Assembly (NCBI RefSeq): GCF_014126825.1
Contig: NZ_CP059900.1
Span: forward strand, 3,672,954-3,736,953
DNA: 64,000 nt
From: Tomitella gaofuii
GTDB lineage: Bacteria > Actinomycetota > Actinomycetes > Mycobacteriales > Mycobacteriaceae
Reading direction: 5' to 3'
Shown here one piece after another: positions 46,413-55,822 of the stretch (positions within the stretch are counted from its first letter, which is position 1; each line of letters begins with the position of its first letter). The position numbers were made by a program, and so were the translations under genes. Under the pieces are notes generated by a model, which worked only from the letters and a program-made list of their open reading frames with translations, ran no database searches and was not told where the DNA came from.

Positions 46413-47339
46413 TCACCTCATCGCCGCCACAACGGCCGCGGTCGCGTCGGCGATCAGGGCGTCCTGCGACTGCGCGTCCCGATCCTGCTGCCGATCCGAC
46501 AGTACGGCGAGCACGATCGGTGCGCCCCGGTCCGGCCACACCACCGCGATGTCGTTGCGCGTGCCGTAGTGGCCGGCGCCCGTCTTGTCCGCCACCGTCC
46601 AGCCGGCGGGTATTCCCGCGCGGATGTACTCGTCACCGGTCGTGTTAGCGACCATCCACTCGACGTATCGCGCCCGCCGTTGCGGTGCCAGCCAATCGCC
46701 GAGCGCGAACCCCCGCAGGTCCTCGGCGAGTACACGCGGCGTGCTGGTGTCGCGGACATCGCCGGGCACCGCCGAATTCAGCGCGGGCTCGATGCGGTCG
46801 ACGTTCGTGGTCGCGTCGCCCCGTGCGCGCAACCGCCGTTGCAGCTCCGCCGGGCCGCCCAGCCGCTCGAGCAGCAGGTTGGCCGCCGTGTTGTCGCTCT
46901 GCGTGAGCATGGCCGCCACCAGGTCGCGCACCGTCATCCCGGTGGCCACGTGCTGCGACGTCACCGGGGCGTAGTCCAGCAGGTCCGCATCGGTGTATCG
47001 GGCCGTCTGCGCGAGGTCCTCGTCCGATGCGCCGGCGAGCACCGCCCCGGCCAGCAGCGCCTTGTAGGTGGACGCGTAGGCGAACCGTTCGTCGACCCGG
47101 TGGCCCACGACCTGCCCGGTCCCCGTGTCCACGGCGTACACGCCCAGGCGTGCGCCGTACTTGCGCTCCAGCGCGCCGAATTCCGCGGCCGGGTCCTGTT
47201 GCTCCGCGGCAGCGGCGGCCGCTGCCGCCGGTCCCGGGGTCCGCTCCTGCGTCGGGGTCTCCTGCGCACCGCAGCCGACGAGCAGCGCCGCCGACACGGC
47301 GAGCGATGCGCAGAGTCCGAGTCGTCCTTTTCCGTCCAT
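46413..47339 (-). CDS. bla: Class A beta-lactamase, lipoprotein type
   Basis: The 308-residue enzyme hydrolyses beta-lactams by an acyl-serine mechanism. All class A motifs are present: Ser90-x-x-Lys93 (STYK), Ser148-Asp149-Asn150, the omega-loop Glu184 in EPALN and Lys252-Thr-Gly (DKTGAGHYG). The signal ends in VGC with Cys23, so it should be a lipoprotein, followed by an Ala/Gln-rich linker. The ATG at 47339 gives this signal. It is divergent from a LysR gene across 82 bp, an arrangement like ampR-ampC. Confidence 0.94.
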   Translation of the reverse strand: MDGKGRLGLCASLAVSAALLVGCGAQETPTQERTPGPAAAAAAAAEQQDPAAEFGALERKYGARLGVYAVDTGTGQVVGHRVDERFAYASTYKALLAGAVLAGASDEDLAQTARYTDADLLDYAPVTSQHVATGMTVRDLVAAMLTQSDNTAANLLLERLGGPAELQRRLRARGDATTNVDRIEPALNSAVPGDVRDTSTPRVLAEDLRGFALGDWLAPQRRARYVEWMVANTTGDEYIRAGIPAGWTVADKTGAGHYGTRNDIAVVWPDRGAPIVLAVLSDRQQDRDAQSQDALIADATAAVVAAMR

Positions 47340-47407
47340 GGCGAGCAGCGTGCCCGCGCCCGCTGATGCACGCAAAGGCCGGATTGCACCGTAGTATGCG
47401 TTCTCGG

Positions 47408-47424
47408 CATGATGGCTGATCATG
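47408..47424. promoter_or_regulatory. Dyad at the lysR start codon
   Basis: CATGAT (47408-47413) and ATCATG (47419-47424) form a perfect inverted repeat with a 5-bp spacer. The second arm includes the lysR ATG (47422). It could be an autoregulatory site; in the same gap TGCA occurs twice 14 bp apart near 47367-47385. Confidence 0.35.
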
Positions 47425-48306
47425 GATCTGGTCAGCGCGTGCCGCGTCTTCGTGCAGGTGGCCGAGCGGGGCAGCGTCACCGCCGGTTCCGCCGCAATCG
47501 GCATGCCGCAGCCGGCCGCCAGCCGCCGGATCGCCGCCCTGGAACGGCACCTGGGCGCCGCGCTGTTCGACAGGTCCGGCCGCGCCATGGTGCCGACGCC
47601 GTTCGGCCGCGCCATGATGGGCCCGGCCGAACGTCTTGTGCGGCTAGCGGACACCCTGGAGATCGACGCCGAGCAGGCGCGGCTGGAGCCGGTGGCCGTC
47701 GCCGTGCCGGAGGGGTGCCCGGCCCGCAGCCTGGTGATGCTGCACCGCGCCGCGCACGTGCACGGCGTCGTGCTCGATCTGCGCCCCGCCCACCGGGCCG
47801 CACGCACCGCCGCGCTCGACGGGGGCCGGGTGCGCGCCGCGCTGATGCCGGCGGCGCCGGACCGCGCCGCCTGGCAGGTGCCGCTGGGCGTCGCCACCGC
47901 CGACGACGAGGGCTCCGGCCCACTGCGCATAGAATCGTTGCGCCCCGGGCGCGGCACGGCCGCTGCCCGCACGGTGCACATTCCACCGGAGGACGACGTG
48001 CCCCACATCAGCGACCGGCTCGCCCGGCTCGGCCACCGCGCCGCCCTGTCGCCCGCGCAGTTCACCGTCGGCTCCTCCCCTGTCGACGCCGCGTCCGCGG
48101 CCCTCCGGTCCGGGGGGATGCTCCTGTGCTCCGCCGCCGACGCCGACGAGCTCGGACTGTCCTGGCGCCCGCTGCACGACCAGGCGATCCGCCGTGGCTA
48201 CGCACCCGTCGCCCGGCATGCGGGCGACCGGCGCCTGCTTCGGGACGTGTTGGGGGACGAGGTCGGCCGGTGCCTCGGCGCGCTTCCGGGGAGCGGGGAG
48301 CGGTGA
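47422..48306 (+). CDS. LysR-family transcriptional regulator
   Basis: The 294-residue protein has a LysR winged helix-turn-helix at 1-60 (VFVQVAERGSVTAGSAAIGMPQPAASRRIAAL in register with the family, then GAALFDRSGR). The effector domain that follows is weakly conserved. It is divergent from the class A beta-lactamase and translationally coupled by GTGA to a second beta-lactamase-like gene. By analogy with AmpR it may sense cell-wall fragments or beta-lactams and control both; this is inference from position only. Confidence 0.85.
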   Translation: MDLVSACRVFVQVAERGSVTAGSAAIGMPQPAASRRIAALERHLGAALFDRSGRAMVPTPFGRAMMGPAERLVRLADTLEIDAEQARLEPVAVAVPEGCPARSLVMLHRAAHVHGVVLDLRPAHRAARTAALDGGRVRAALMPAAPDRAAWQVPLGVATADDEGSGPLRIESLRPGRGTAAARTVHIPPEDDVPHISDRLARLGHRAALSPAQFTVGSSPVDAASAALRSGGMLLCSAADADELGLSWRPLHDQAIRRGYAPVARHAGDRRLLRDVLGDEVGRCLGALPGSGER

Positions 48307-49208
48307 ACACGACGCGCCTGCTGCACCGGCTCGGCCTCGACATGGAGCGGGCCGGCCTGCGCGGCCGGTTCCTCGTCCGAGATCTGGACGGCGGCGCCGA
48401 GATCGGTCTCGGGTCCGACGCCGAGATGCCGATCGCCTCCCTGGTCAAGGTGCCGCTGGCGGTGGCCGTGCTGCACGCCGTGCACACCGGTCGCCTCGAC
48501 GGCGCCCGGATGGTCGACGTCCTGCCCGACCCGGCAGGTCCGCGGCCCGGCCCCGGCGGGACCAGTGGGTTCCGCCGGCCCAGCCGCATCGCCGTCGACG
48601 ACCTCGTGCACCTGGCCCTCACCGTCTCCGACAACGCCGCGGCCGACGCGCTGTTCACCCTGGTGCCGCCGGACGAGGTCACCGCGCACCTCCGCGGGCT
48701 CGGCGTCGACGGGATCACGGTCCGTCATCGCACACGCGATCTCGGCGACACGCCCGCGGCACGCCTGGGGCCGGACGACGCGCTCCTGGCGCAGGAGCTG
48801 GCCATCCGATCCGGCTCGCCCGCGCACGGGCACGCCATCGCCCAGCTCGATGTCGCGTCCGCCAACACCGGCACGGCGGGCGCGTTCGCCGACCTGCTGG
48901 GGATGCTCTGGCGCCCGTCGACGGTCCCGGCGCCGGTCGCCGCGCAGATGCGCGCGCACATGGCGCGGAACATGATCCGCAACCGGCTCGCCCCCGACTT
49001 CGACTCCGACGCGACCACCTGGTCGTCGAAGACCGGCACGATACTGCACTACCGGCACGAGGCCGGCGTCGTCGAGCACGACGACGGTGCCGCGTTCGCC
49101 GTCGTCGCCATGACCGCCTCGTCGGTGCCTGCCGCCGCGCAGCCGGCCGCCGAGGCCGCGATGGCCGGGGTCGCCCGCGCGCTGCACGACCGGCTGCGGG
49201 ACGGATAG
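48303..49208 (+). CDS. Beta-lactamase-like serine hydrolase without signal peptide
   Basis: The 301-residue protein has the penicillin-recognising triad of motifs Ser46-x-x-Lys49 (ASLVK), Ser109-Asp-Asn (VSDN) and Lys243-Thr-Gly (SKTGT), in class A spacing. I find no ExxLN omega-loop glutamate, which class A enzymes need for deacylation, and no export signal. It may be a cytosolic or non-classical acyl-serine hydrolase, a beta-lactam binder, or a peptidase. The GTG at 48303 overlaps the lysR stop by 4 bp, so the two are co-translated. Its 3' end faces cobF. Confidence 0.82.
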   Translation: MNTTRLLHRLGLDMERAGLRGRFLVRDLDGGAEIGLGSDAEMPIASLVKVPLAVAVLHAVHTGRLDGARMVDVLPDPAGPRPGPGGTSGFRRPSRIAVDDLVHLALTVSDNAAADALFTLVPPDEVTAHLRGLGVDGITVRHRTRDLGDTPAARLGPDDALLAQELAIRSGSPAHGHAIAQLDVASANTGTAGAFADLLGMLWRPSTVPAPVAAQMRAHMARNMIRNRLAPDFDSDATTWSSKTGTILHYRHEAGVVEHDDGAAFAVVAMTASSVPAAAQPAAEAAMAGVARALHDRLRDG

Positions 49209-49235
49209 CAGCCGGGTGCAGACCGGTGGTCCCCG

Positions 49236-50030
49236 CTACGCCCGGCGCAGCAGGTACACGTCCATCACCCACCCGCGTGCGGCCTTCGCGCGGGCCCGCG
49301 CGGCGCGGATGGCGGGAAGCACTTCGGCCAGCCGCCCGGCCACCAGCTCCTCGTCGTCCGTGCCCAGGTTGGCGCCCCAGTGGATGTCCCACTCGCCGGG
49401 CAGGCCGGCGCAGGCGAGTCCGCCGTCGAGCATGACCGCCAGGTCGTCCGCGCCGCCCGCCGCGTCGGCCGCCAGCCGACGGCCCGTGGTGACGAGCACC
49501 GCTCCGCCGATCCTGTTGAGCACCAGCCGGTGCCGCGCGGCCAGCAGGGTCAGGCTGCTGACCCCCGGGATCACCTCGTAGTCCAGGTCCGCGCCCAGGA
49601 CGCGCGCCCGCTCGAGCACGCGCACCGCCGAGTCGTACAGCGCCGGATCGCCCCACACCGGCACCACCGCGGTCCCGCCGTCGGGCAGCGCCCCTGTCAG
49701 GGCGTCCGCCCAGGCGCGTGCACGGGCGGCATGCCAGTCCTGCACCGCGACACCGTATTCGGCGTCGTCGCGCGGTGCGCGGTTCCGCGGCGGATCCGTC
49801 ACCCGCACCATCCGGCGGCCTGGGCCGGTGCGGTGCCGCGCGATGACCGCCTCACGCAGGCGCACCAGATCGCCGGCGCCCGCGGCGCCGCCGCTGCCGT
49901 CCTTGTCCGTCACCAGGAAGACGTCCGCCGCGTTCAGCGCGCGGACCGCCTCGACCGTCACCTGGTCGAGGCCGCCCGCGCCGATGCCGACGACCAGGAC
50001 CCGGCGACGGGCGCCCGCCGGGCCGGTCAC
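49236..50030 (-). CDS. cobF: Precorrin-6A synthase (deacetylating)
   Basis: CobF methylates C-1 of precorrin-5 with S-adenosylmethionine and removes acetate, giving precorrin-6A in the oxygen-dependent B12 pathway. The 264-residue protein shows the tetrapyrrole methylase core: VLVVGIGAGGLDQVTVEAV at the N-terminus, VVPVWGDPALYDSAVRV, YEVIPGVSSLTLLAARH and the C-terminal WDIHWGANLGTDDEELVAG, specific for CobF. The GTG at 50030 overlaps the cobN stop by 4 bp. M. tuberculosis is known to have lost cobF, so its presence here marks a more complete pathway. Confidence 0.92.
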   Translation of the reverse strand: MTGPAGARRRVLVVGIGAGGLDQVTVEAVRALNAADVFLVTDKDGSGGAAGAGDLVRLREAVIARHRTGPGRRMVRVTDPPRNRAPRDDAEYGVAVQDWHAARARAWADALTGALPDGGTAVVPVWGDPALYDSAVRVLERARVLGADLDYEVIPGVSSLTLLAARHRLVLNRIGGAVLVTTGRRLAADAAGGADDLAVMLDGGLACAGLPGEWDIHWGANLGTDDEELVAGRLAEVLPAIRAARARAKAARGWVMDVYLLRRA

Positions 50031-53000
50031 CCCCGATCCTCCAGGTCCCCTTCGACCTCCAGGTACGCCCGGCGCATCGCGTCGAGCGTGGCCGGGTCCG
50101 GCTCGGCCCACAGTCCGCGGTCGGCCGCCTCGGTGAGCCGCTCGATGATGCCCTGCAGCGCCCACGGGTTCGCCTCGCGCAGGAAGTCCTGGTTCACCGT
50201 GTCCAACGCGTAGTTCTGCGCCAGCGACTCGTACATCCAGTCGGGCACCACGGACGCGGTGGCGTCGTAGCCGAAGAGATAGTCGACGGTGGCCGCCATC
50301 TCGAAGGCCCCCTTGTAGCCGTGCCGGCGCATCGCCGCCATCCACCGCGGGTTGACCACCCGGGCCCGGAACACGCGCGCGGTCTCCTCTCCGAGTGAAC
50401 GCGTGCGCACCGCGTCGGGGCTGGTCGAATCGCCGATGTAGGAGCGCGGCGCGCGGCCCGTGAGCGCGCGGACCGTCGCGATCATCCCGCCGTGATACTG
50501 GAAGTAGTCGTCCGAGTCGGCGATGTCGTGCTCGCGGGTGTCTGTGTTCTTGGCCGCCACGGCGATCCGCGCGTAGTTGGCGCGCATGTCGTCGGCCGCC
50601 GGCGCGCCGTGCAGGCCGCGCCCGTAGGCGAATCCGCCCCACGCGGTGTACACCTCGGCGAGGTCGCGGTCGTCGCGCCAGTTGCCGGACTCGATCACCT
50701 GCAGGATGCCCGCCCCGTAGGCACCGGGCTTGGAGCCGAAGATGCGGGTGCGGGCGCGGCGCTCGTCCCCGTGCGCGGCGGTGTCCGCCCGGACGTGGGC
50801 GCGCACGAAGTTGTCCTCATCGGACTCCTCCAACCCCGCGACGAGCGCGAACGCGTCGTCGAGCAGGTCGATCACGTGCGGGAACGCGTCCCGGAAGAAC
50901 CCGGAGATGCGCACCGTGACGTCGATGCGCGGGCGGCCCAGCTCGGCCAGGCCCACCACGTCCAGGCCCGTGACCCGCCGGGACTCCGCATCCCAGCGGG
51001 GCCGCACGCCCAGAAGCGCGAGCACCTCGGCGATGTCGTCGCCCGCGGTGCGCATGGCCGAGGTGCCCCACGCCGACAGGCCCACCGAGGCCGGATAGCC
51101 GCCGGTCTCCGCCAGGTACCGCTGCACCAGCGATTCCGCCATCGCCTGCCCGGTCTCCCACGACAGCCGCGACGGGATCGCCTTGGGGTCGACGGTGTAG
51201 AAGTTGCGCCCCGTCGGCAGCACGTTGACCAGCCCGCGCAGCGGCGACCCCGACGGCCCGGCCGGAACATACCCGCCGCCGAGGGCTCGGAGCACCGCGT
51301 CGATCTCGTCGGTGGTCCGGGCCAGCCGCGGCACGATCTGCTCCGCCGCGAACTCCAGCACCCGCACCGTCTCCGCCGCGTCGGCGCCCGGCACCCGGGA
51401 CACCTCCTGGGCCGCGACGATCCCCGACGCCGCCGATCGGTCCCACCCGGCGTCCTCCATCGCCTGCACCAGCGCGCGGGCCCGGGACTCCGCGGCGTCG
51501 ACGGCGGCGAGATCCGCTCCCGCCGCGAGGCCCAGCGCGGACCGCAGCCCCGGGAGCGCGTGCGCGGTGCCGCCCCACACCTGCGCCGCGCGCAGCATCG
51601 ACAGCACCAGGTCCACGCGCTGGCCCGGATCCGGCGCCTGGCCGAGCACGTGCAGGCCGTCGCGGATCTGCGCGTCCTTGATCTCGCACAGCCAGCCGTC
51701 GACGTGCAGCAGCATGTCGTCGAACGCCTCGCCCTCGAGCTCCTCGTCGATGCCCAGGTCCTGGTCCATCTTCGCCGCGCGCAGCAGCGTCCAGATCTCC
51801 TGGCGGATCGCCGGCAGCTTTCCCGGGTCCATCGCTGAGATGTTCTGGTGCTCGTCCAGCAGCTGCTCCAGGCGGGCGATGTCGCCGTAGGACTCGGCGC
51901 GCGCCATCGGCGGGATGAGGTGGTCGACGATGGTGGCATGTGCGCGGCGCTTCGCCTGTGCGCCCTCGCCCGGGTCGTTCACCAGGAACGGGTAGATCAT
52001 CGGCAGGTTCGCCAGCGCCGCGTCGGTGGCGCACGCGGCCGACGGCGCCGCGTTCTTGCCGGGCAGCCACTCGAGGGAGCCGTGCTTGCCCAGGTGCACC
52101 ACCGCGTGCGCGCCGAACCCGCGCTCGACCCACTTGTACGCGGCCAGGTAGTGGTGGCTGGGCGGCAGGTCCGGGTCGTGGTAGATCGCCACCGGGTTCT
52201 CGCCGAACCCGCGCGGCGGCTGGATCATGAGCACCACGTTCCCGGCGCGCAGGGTGGCCAGCACGATGTCGCCGCCGTCCGCGGCGTCGCCGGACTCGTC
52301 GACGAACAGCGTGCCGGGCGCCTCGCCCCACGCCGCGCGCATGGCGCCGGTGAGGCCGTCCGGAAGCTCGGCCGTCCACTCGCGGTACTGCCCCGCAGTC
52401 ACACGCACCGGGTTGCCCGCCAGCTGTGCGGCGGTGAGCCAGTCCTCGTCCTGCCCGCCCGCGTCGATCAGCGCGTGGATGAGCCGATTGCCGGCCGCCG
52501 TGTCGTCGCTTTCGGGGCCGTCAGGTCCGTCCGCGCCGTCGAGGGCGAGCCACGGGCGCTCGGACTCCTCGCCCAGGTCGTACCCGGCCGCGGCGAGCGC
52601 GCGCAGCAGACGCACCGCGGAGACCGGGGTGTCCATGCCGACGGCGTTGCCCACCCGCGCATGCTTCGTCGGGTAGGCCGAGAGCATCACCGCGATCCGC
52701 CGCTCGCCCACCGGCACATGCCGCAGCCGGGCGTGGGCGGCCGCGATCCCCGCCACCCGTCGGCACCGCTCCGGGTCGGTGACGTACCGGGGCAGGCCGT
52801 CGTCGTCGAACTCCTTGAACGAGAACGCGGTGGTGATGATGCGACCGTCGAACTCGGGCACCGCGATCTGCGAGGCCGCGTCCATCGGCGAGACGCCCTC
52901 GTCGGACCCGGCCCAGGTCTCGCGGTCCCACGTCAGGCACAGCCCCTGCAGGATCGGGATGTCGAGCGCGGCCAGGTCGTCGACGTCCCACACCTCGTCG

Positions 53001-53716
53001 TCGCCGCCGGCCTGCGCGTGCGCGGGGCGCGTGCCGCCCGCCGCCAGCACCGTGACCACCAGCGCGTCCAACGTGGACAGCGCCTCGAGCAGGTCGGCGG
53101 GCGGGGTGCGCAACGACGCGCAGAACACGGGCACCGGCTCGGCGCCCTGCTCCGCGACGGCCCGGGCCAGGTCGGTGACGAACCGCCGGTTGCCGCTGAC
53201 GTGATGGGCCCGGTAGTACAGGATCCCGACCCGCGGGCGGTCGCCGTCCGGGGCCGCGGCGCCGGGAGCCCGCCACTCGCCCAGTCCCCACTCGGGCAGT
53301 TCCCGCGGCGGCGCGAAACCCTCGCCGGTGAGCAGCACCGTGTCGGTGAGGAAGGCGTGCAGCTGGGCGAGGTTCTCCGGCCCGCCGAAGGCCAGGTACC
53401 GGTGCGCCTCCGCCGCGGTGCCGACGGGAACCGTCGAGTGCCCCATCAGCTCCGCGTCCGGGGCCTGCTCGCCGCCGAGCACCACCACCGGGACGCCCCG
53501 TGCCAGCACCGCGTCGAGCCCGTCCTGCCAGGACCGGGCGGAACCGAGGATGCGCACCACCACCAGCGCGGCGCCGTCGAGCAGCCTGTCGAGCGAGCCG
53601 GGCCCGGTGCCGGCGACGTCGGTGCGCGCGGGATTGCCCAGCGCGAAACCGGCGCCGGAGGCGCGTGCGGACAGCAGGTCGGTATCGGACGTGGACAGCA
53701 GTGCGATCCGCGTCAT
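50027..53716 (-). CDS. cobN: Cobaltochelatase large subunit
   Basis: CobN inserts cobalt into hydrogenobyrinic acid a,c-diamide together with an ATPase/VWA partner; the chelatase at 61733 is a candidate. The 1229-residue protein is full length and shows family blocks such as GILYYRAHHVSGN, AFSFKEFDDDGLP, LSAYPTKHARVGNAVGMDTP, HLGKHGSLEWLPGKN, and near the C-terminus GSKPGAYGAGILQVI and YQYHGG-like FQYHGGMIATV. The ATG at 53716 gives the standard start MTRIALLSTSD. It is the first gene after a cobalamin riboswitch and is coupled to cobF. Confidence 0.95.
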   Translation of the reverse strand: MTRIALLSTSDTDLLSARASGAGFALGNPARTDVAGTGPGSLDRLLDGAALVVVRILGSARSWQDGLDAVLARGVPVVVLGGEQAPDAELMGHSTVPVGTAAEAHRYLAFGGPENLAQLHAFLTDTVLLTGEGFAPPRELPEWGLGEWRAPGAAAPDGDRPRVGILYYRAHHVSGNRRFVTDLARAVAEQGAEPVPVFCASLRTPPADLLEALSTLDALVVTVLAAGGTRPAHAQAGGDDEVWDVDDLAALDIPILQGLCLTWDRETWAGSDEGVSPMDAASQIAVPEFDGRIITTAFSFKEFDDDGLPRYVTDPERCRRVAGIAAAHARLRHVPVGERRIAVMLSAYPTKHARVGNAVGMDTPVSAVRLLRALAAAGYDLGEESERPWLALDGADGPDGPESDDTAAGNRLIHALIDAGGQDEDWLTAAQLAGNPVRVTAGQYREWTAELPDGLTGAMRAAWGEAPGTLFVDESGDAADGGDIVLATLRAGNVVLMIQPPRGFGENPVAIYHDPDLPPSHHYLAAYKWVERGFGAHAVVHLGKHGSLEWLPGKNAAPSAACATDAALANLPMIYPFLVNDPGEGAQAKRRAHATIVDHLIPPMARAESYGDIARLEQLLDEHQNISAMDPGKLPAIRQEIWTLLRAAKMDQDLGIDEELEGEAFDDMLLHVDGWLCEIKDAQIRDGLHVLGQAPDPGQRVDLVLSMLRAAQVWGGTAHALPGLRSALGLAAGADLAAVDAAESRARALVQAMEDAGWDRSAASGIVAAQEVSRVPGADAAETVRVLEFAAEQIVPRLARTTDEIDAVLRALGGGYVPAGPSGSPLRGLVNVLPTGRNFYTVDPKAIPSRLSWETGQAMAESLVQRYLAETGGYPASVGLSAWGTSAMRTAGDDIAEVLALLGVRPRWDAESRRVTGLDVVGLAELGRPRIDVTVRISGFFRDAFPHVIDLLDDAFALVAGLEESDEDNFVRAHVRADTAAHGDERRARTRIFGSKPGAYGAGILQVIESGNWRDDRDLAEVYTAWGGFAYGRGLHGAPAADDMRANYARIAVAAKNTDTREHDIADSDDYFQYHGGMIATVRALTGRAPRSYIGDSTSPDAVRTRSLGEETARVFRARVVNPRWMAAMRRHGYKGAFEMAATVDYLFGYDATASVVPDWMYESLAQNYALDTVNQDFLREANPWALQGIIERLTEAADRGLWAEPDPATLDAMRRAYLEVEGDLEDRG

Positions 53717-53765
53717 GGCAGCCGCCAGGACATGTCGATTCTCCAAAACCCTCGTGGACACAATC

Positions 53766-53945
53766 AGGCCACGGTCGGTCTCCTGGCTTACGGATCGACG
53801 CCCCGCGCACGACCTTCCCAGGCGCTGCGCGCCCAGTGGTCCCCGCCGCCGTGGCATGCACCCGGGCGGCGGGGGAGTCCGCGGGACTCCCCGATGACAG
53901 TGGCGAGGGCCGCGCCGGATTCACACCGGCTTCCCGTTCACCATG
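53766..53945 (-). ncRNA. Cobalamin riboswitch upstream of cobN
   Basis: On the minus strand the region reads GGTGAACGGGAAGCCGGTG, GAATCCGGCGCGGCC, then CTCGCCACTGTCATCGGGG, and near the 3' end GTAAGCCAGGAGACCGACCG. This is a textbook cobalamin aptamer order. It ends 49 nt before cobN. Adenosylcobalamin should shut off cobN-cobF. Its 5' end abuts the annotated cobG start codon (53943) on the other strand. Confidence 0.95.
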
Positions 53946-55163
53946 GCTTCGATGAGCGTAAACCACGCCGTCCAGGCGCCTGCACGCCTGTGCCACTATG
54001 TGCCGGTGCTCCCTCCCCCTCCCCGGTCCGGCGCGGCCGACCGCTGCCCCGGACTGCTGCGCCCGCACCACGCCGACGACGGCGCGCTGGTGCGGCTGCG
54101 CGTGCCCGGGGGTGCGCTCACCGCAGAGATGTTCGCAGCTTTGCGAAGCGTTTCCGACGAGTTCGGCGATGGACGGATTCACCTCACTTCGCGCGCCAAC
54201 GTGCAGTTGAGAGCCTTGCCGACCGGCCCCGACGGTCAGCTGCCCGGTCGGATCGTCGACGTTCTGCGAACGGCGGGTCTGCTGCCCTCGCCGCGCCACG
54301 AGCGGGTGCGCAACATCGTCTGCTCGCCCCTGTCCGGGATCGCCGGCGGCCGCGCGGACGTGCGCGGGCTCGCCGGCGCACTCGACCGCACCCTGTGCGC
54401 GGACCCCGGGCTGGCCGCGCTGCCGGGGCGTTTCCTGTTCGGCATCGACGACGGCCGCGGCGACGTCGCGGGGATGGGCTGCGACGTTCTCGCGCTCGCC
54501 GAAACTCCCGGGCGCGCCCGCATCGTCGCCGGCGACCTGGCGGGCCCGGCCGTGCCGTTGCACGCGGTGCCCGGCGCGCTCATCGCCCTCGCACGGGGAT
54601 TCGCCGGTGCCGCCGACGGGCGCTGGCGGGTGCGCGAACTCCCCCGCCGCGGGGCGGAACTCCTCGACGGTCACGCCACCGGAACACTGCCGTACGCCCC
54701 CGCGCCCGCGATGGCGTACGGTGCGCTTCCCGGCGGGGCGCTGTCGGTGCTGGCGCCGCTGGGCGTGCTCACCCCGGAGCAGGGCGACGCGCTCGCCGCT
54801 GCGGCCGGCGGCGACGGAACGCTCATCGTCACGCCATGGCGCGGGATCGTCGTGGTGCCGCAGGAGGCCCCCCGGTGCGGCGCGCTCGCCCGGCTCGCCG
54901 ACTCCGGCCTGGCGACCACGGCCGACTCCCCGTGGACCCGGGTCACCGCGTGTGTCGGCGCCCCCGGCTGCGCCAAGTCCGCCGGCGACACCCACGCGGC
55001 CGCCCGGGCCGCGGCCGCCGGCCCGCCCGGCCAGGTCTCATCCGGCCCCTTCCAGACCCTCCCAGCCCACGTCACCCTCCCCGTCCACGTCGTCGGCTGC
55101 CCCCGCGCATGCGGCGCACCGCGCGGCCCCCACACCCTCCTCCAGTTAGGGAGCAGAAAGTGA
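53943..55163 (+). CDS. cobG: Precorrin-3B synthase
   Basis: CobG uses O2 to make precorrin-3B, so the pathway is the aerobic one. The 406-residue protein has the sulfite/nitrite-reductase-like ferredoxin fold, with LTSRANVQLRALP and two Cys motifs for an iron-sulfur cluster (VGAPGCAKSAGDTHA and VVGCPRACGAP). The start is uncertain: ATG 53943 directly touches the cobN riboswitch on the other strand, and GTG 54000 would leave room for a promoter. It is the first gene of cobG-cobH-cobIJ, overlapping cobH by 4 bp. Confidence 0.9.
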   Translation: MASMSVNHAVQAPARLCHYVPVLPPPPRSGAADRCPGLLRPHHADDGALVRLRVPGGALTAEMFAALRSVSDEFGDGRIHLTSRANVQLRALPTGPDGQLPGRIVDVLRTAGLLPSPRHERVRNIVCSPLSGIAGGRADVRGLAGALDRTLCADPGLAALPGRFLFGIDDGRGDVAGMGCDVLALAETPGRARIVAGDLAGPAVPLHAVPGALIALARGFAGAADGRWRVRELPRRGAELLDGHATGTLPYAPAPAMAYGALPGGALSVLAPLGVLTPEQGDALAAAAGGDGTLIVTPWRGIVVVPQEAPRCGALARLADSGLATTADSPWTRVTACVGAPGCAKSAGDTHAAARAAAAGPPGQVSSGPFQTLPAHVTLPVHVVGCPRACGAPRGPHTLLQLGSRK

Positions 55164-55822
55164 CCCAGTCCCACGTGATCCGGCGTCCCACCCGCAGGTA
55201 CGACTACGTCGCCGACGGCGCCGGAATCTACGCGCGCTCGTTCGCCACCATCCGCGCGGAGACGGACCTGCGCCGCATCCCCGCCGACGCCGAGAAGGTG
55301 GCGGTGCGCATGGTGCACGCCGCCGGCCAGACCGACCTGACGCGCGACCTCGACATCGCGCCCGGCCTCGTCGCCGCCGCCCGCAGCGCCTTGCGCGGCG
55401 GCGCGCCGATCCTGTGCGACGCGCACATGGTGGCCTCCGGCATCACCCGGAAACGACTGCCCGCAGGCAACGACGTGGTGTGCACGCTGCGCGACGAGCG
55501 GGTGCCCCCGCTCGCGGCCGAGTGGGGCACCACGCGTTCCGCCGCCGCCGTTTCGCTGTGGGCGGATCGGCTCGCCGGCGCCGTCGTCGCCGTCGGCAAC
55601 GCCCCCACCGCGCTGTTCCACCTGCTCGAGCTGCTCGACGACGGCGCCCCGCCGCCCGCCGCGATCGTCGGCATCCCCGTCGGCTTCATCGGCGCGGCCG
55701 AGTCCAAGCGCGCCCTCGCCGACCACCTCGCCGGGATCCCCTACCTGACGGTGCACGGCCGGCGCGGCGGCTCCGCGATGGCGTCCGCCGCGGTCAACGC
55801 ACTCGCCCAGGAGGAAGAATGA
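55160..55822 (+). CDS. cobH: Precorrin-8X methylmutase
   Basis: CobH moves a methyl group from C-11 to C-12 to give hydrogenobyrinate. The 220-residue protein has the family blocks SFATIRAETDL, RMVHAAGQTDL, PILCDAHMVASGI, VGNAPTALFHLLE and GIPVGFIGAAESK, and is full length. The GTG at 55160 overlaps the cobG stop (GTGA) and its own stop overlaps the cobIJ start (ATGA), so all three are translationally coupled. Confidence 0.95.
   Translation: MTQSHVIRRPTRRYDYVADGAGIYARSFATIRAETDLRRIPADAEKVAVRMVHAAGQTDLTRDLDIAPGLVAAARSALRGGAPILCDAHMVASGITRKRLPAGNDVVCTLRDERVPPLAAEWGTTRSAAAVSLWADRLAGAVVAVGNAPTALFHLLELLDDGAPPPAAIVGIPVGFIGAAESKRALADHLAGIPYLTVHGRRGGSAMASAAVNALAQEEE

Noticed and set aside
51848-55822. 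1324-codon plus-strand open frame opposite cobN
   Set aside because: Only its last part, from 55160, is the real cobH. The rest is antisense to cobN and the riboswitch and has shadow-frame composition.
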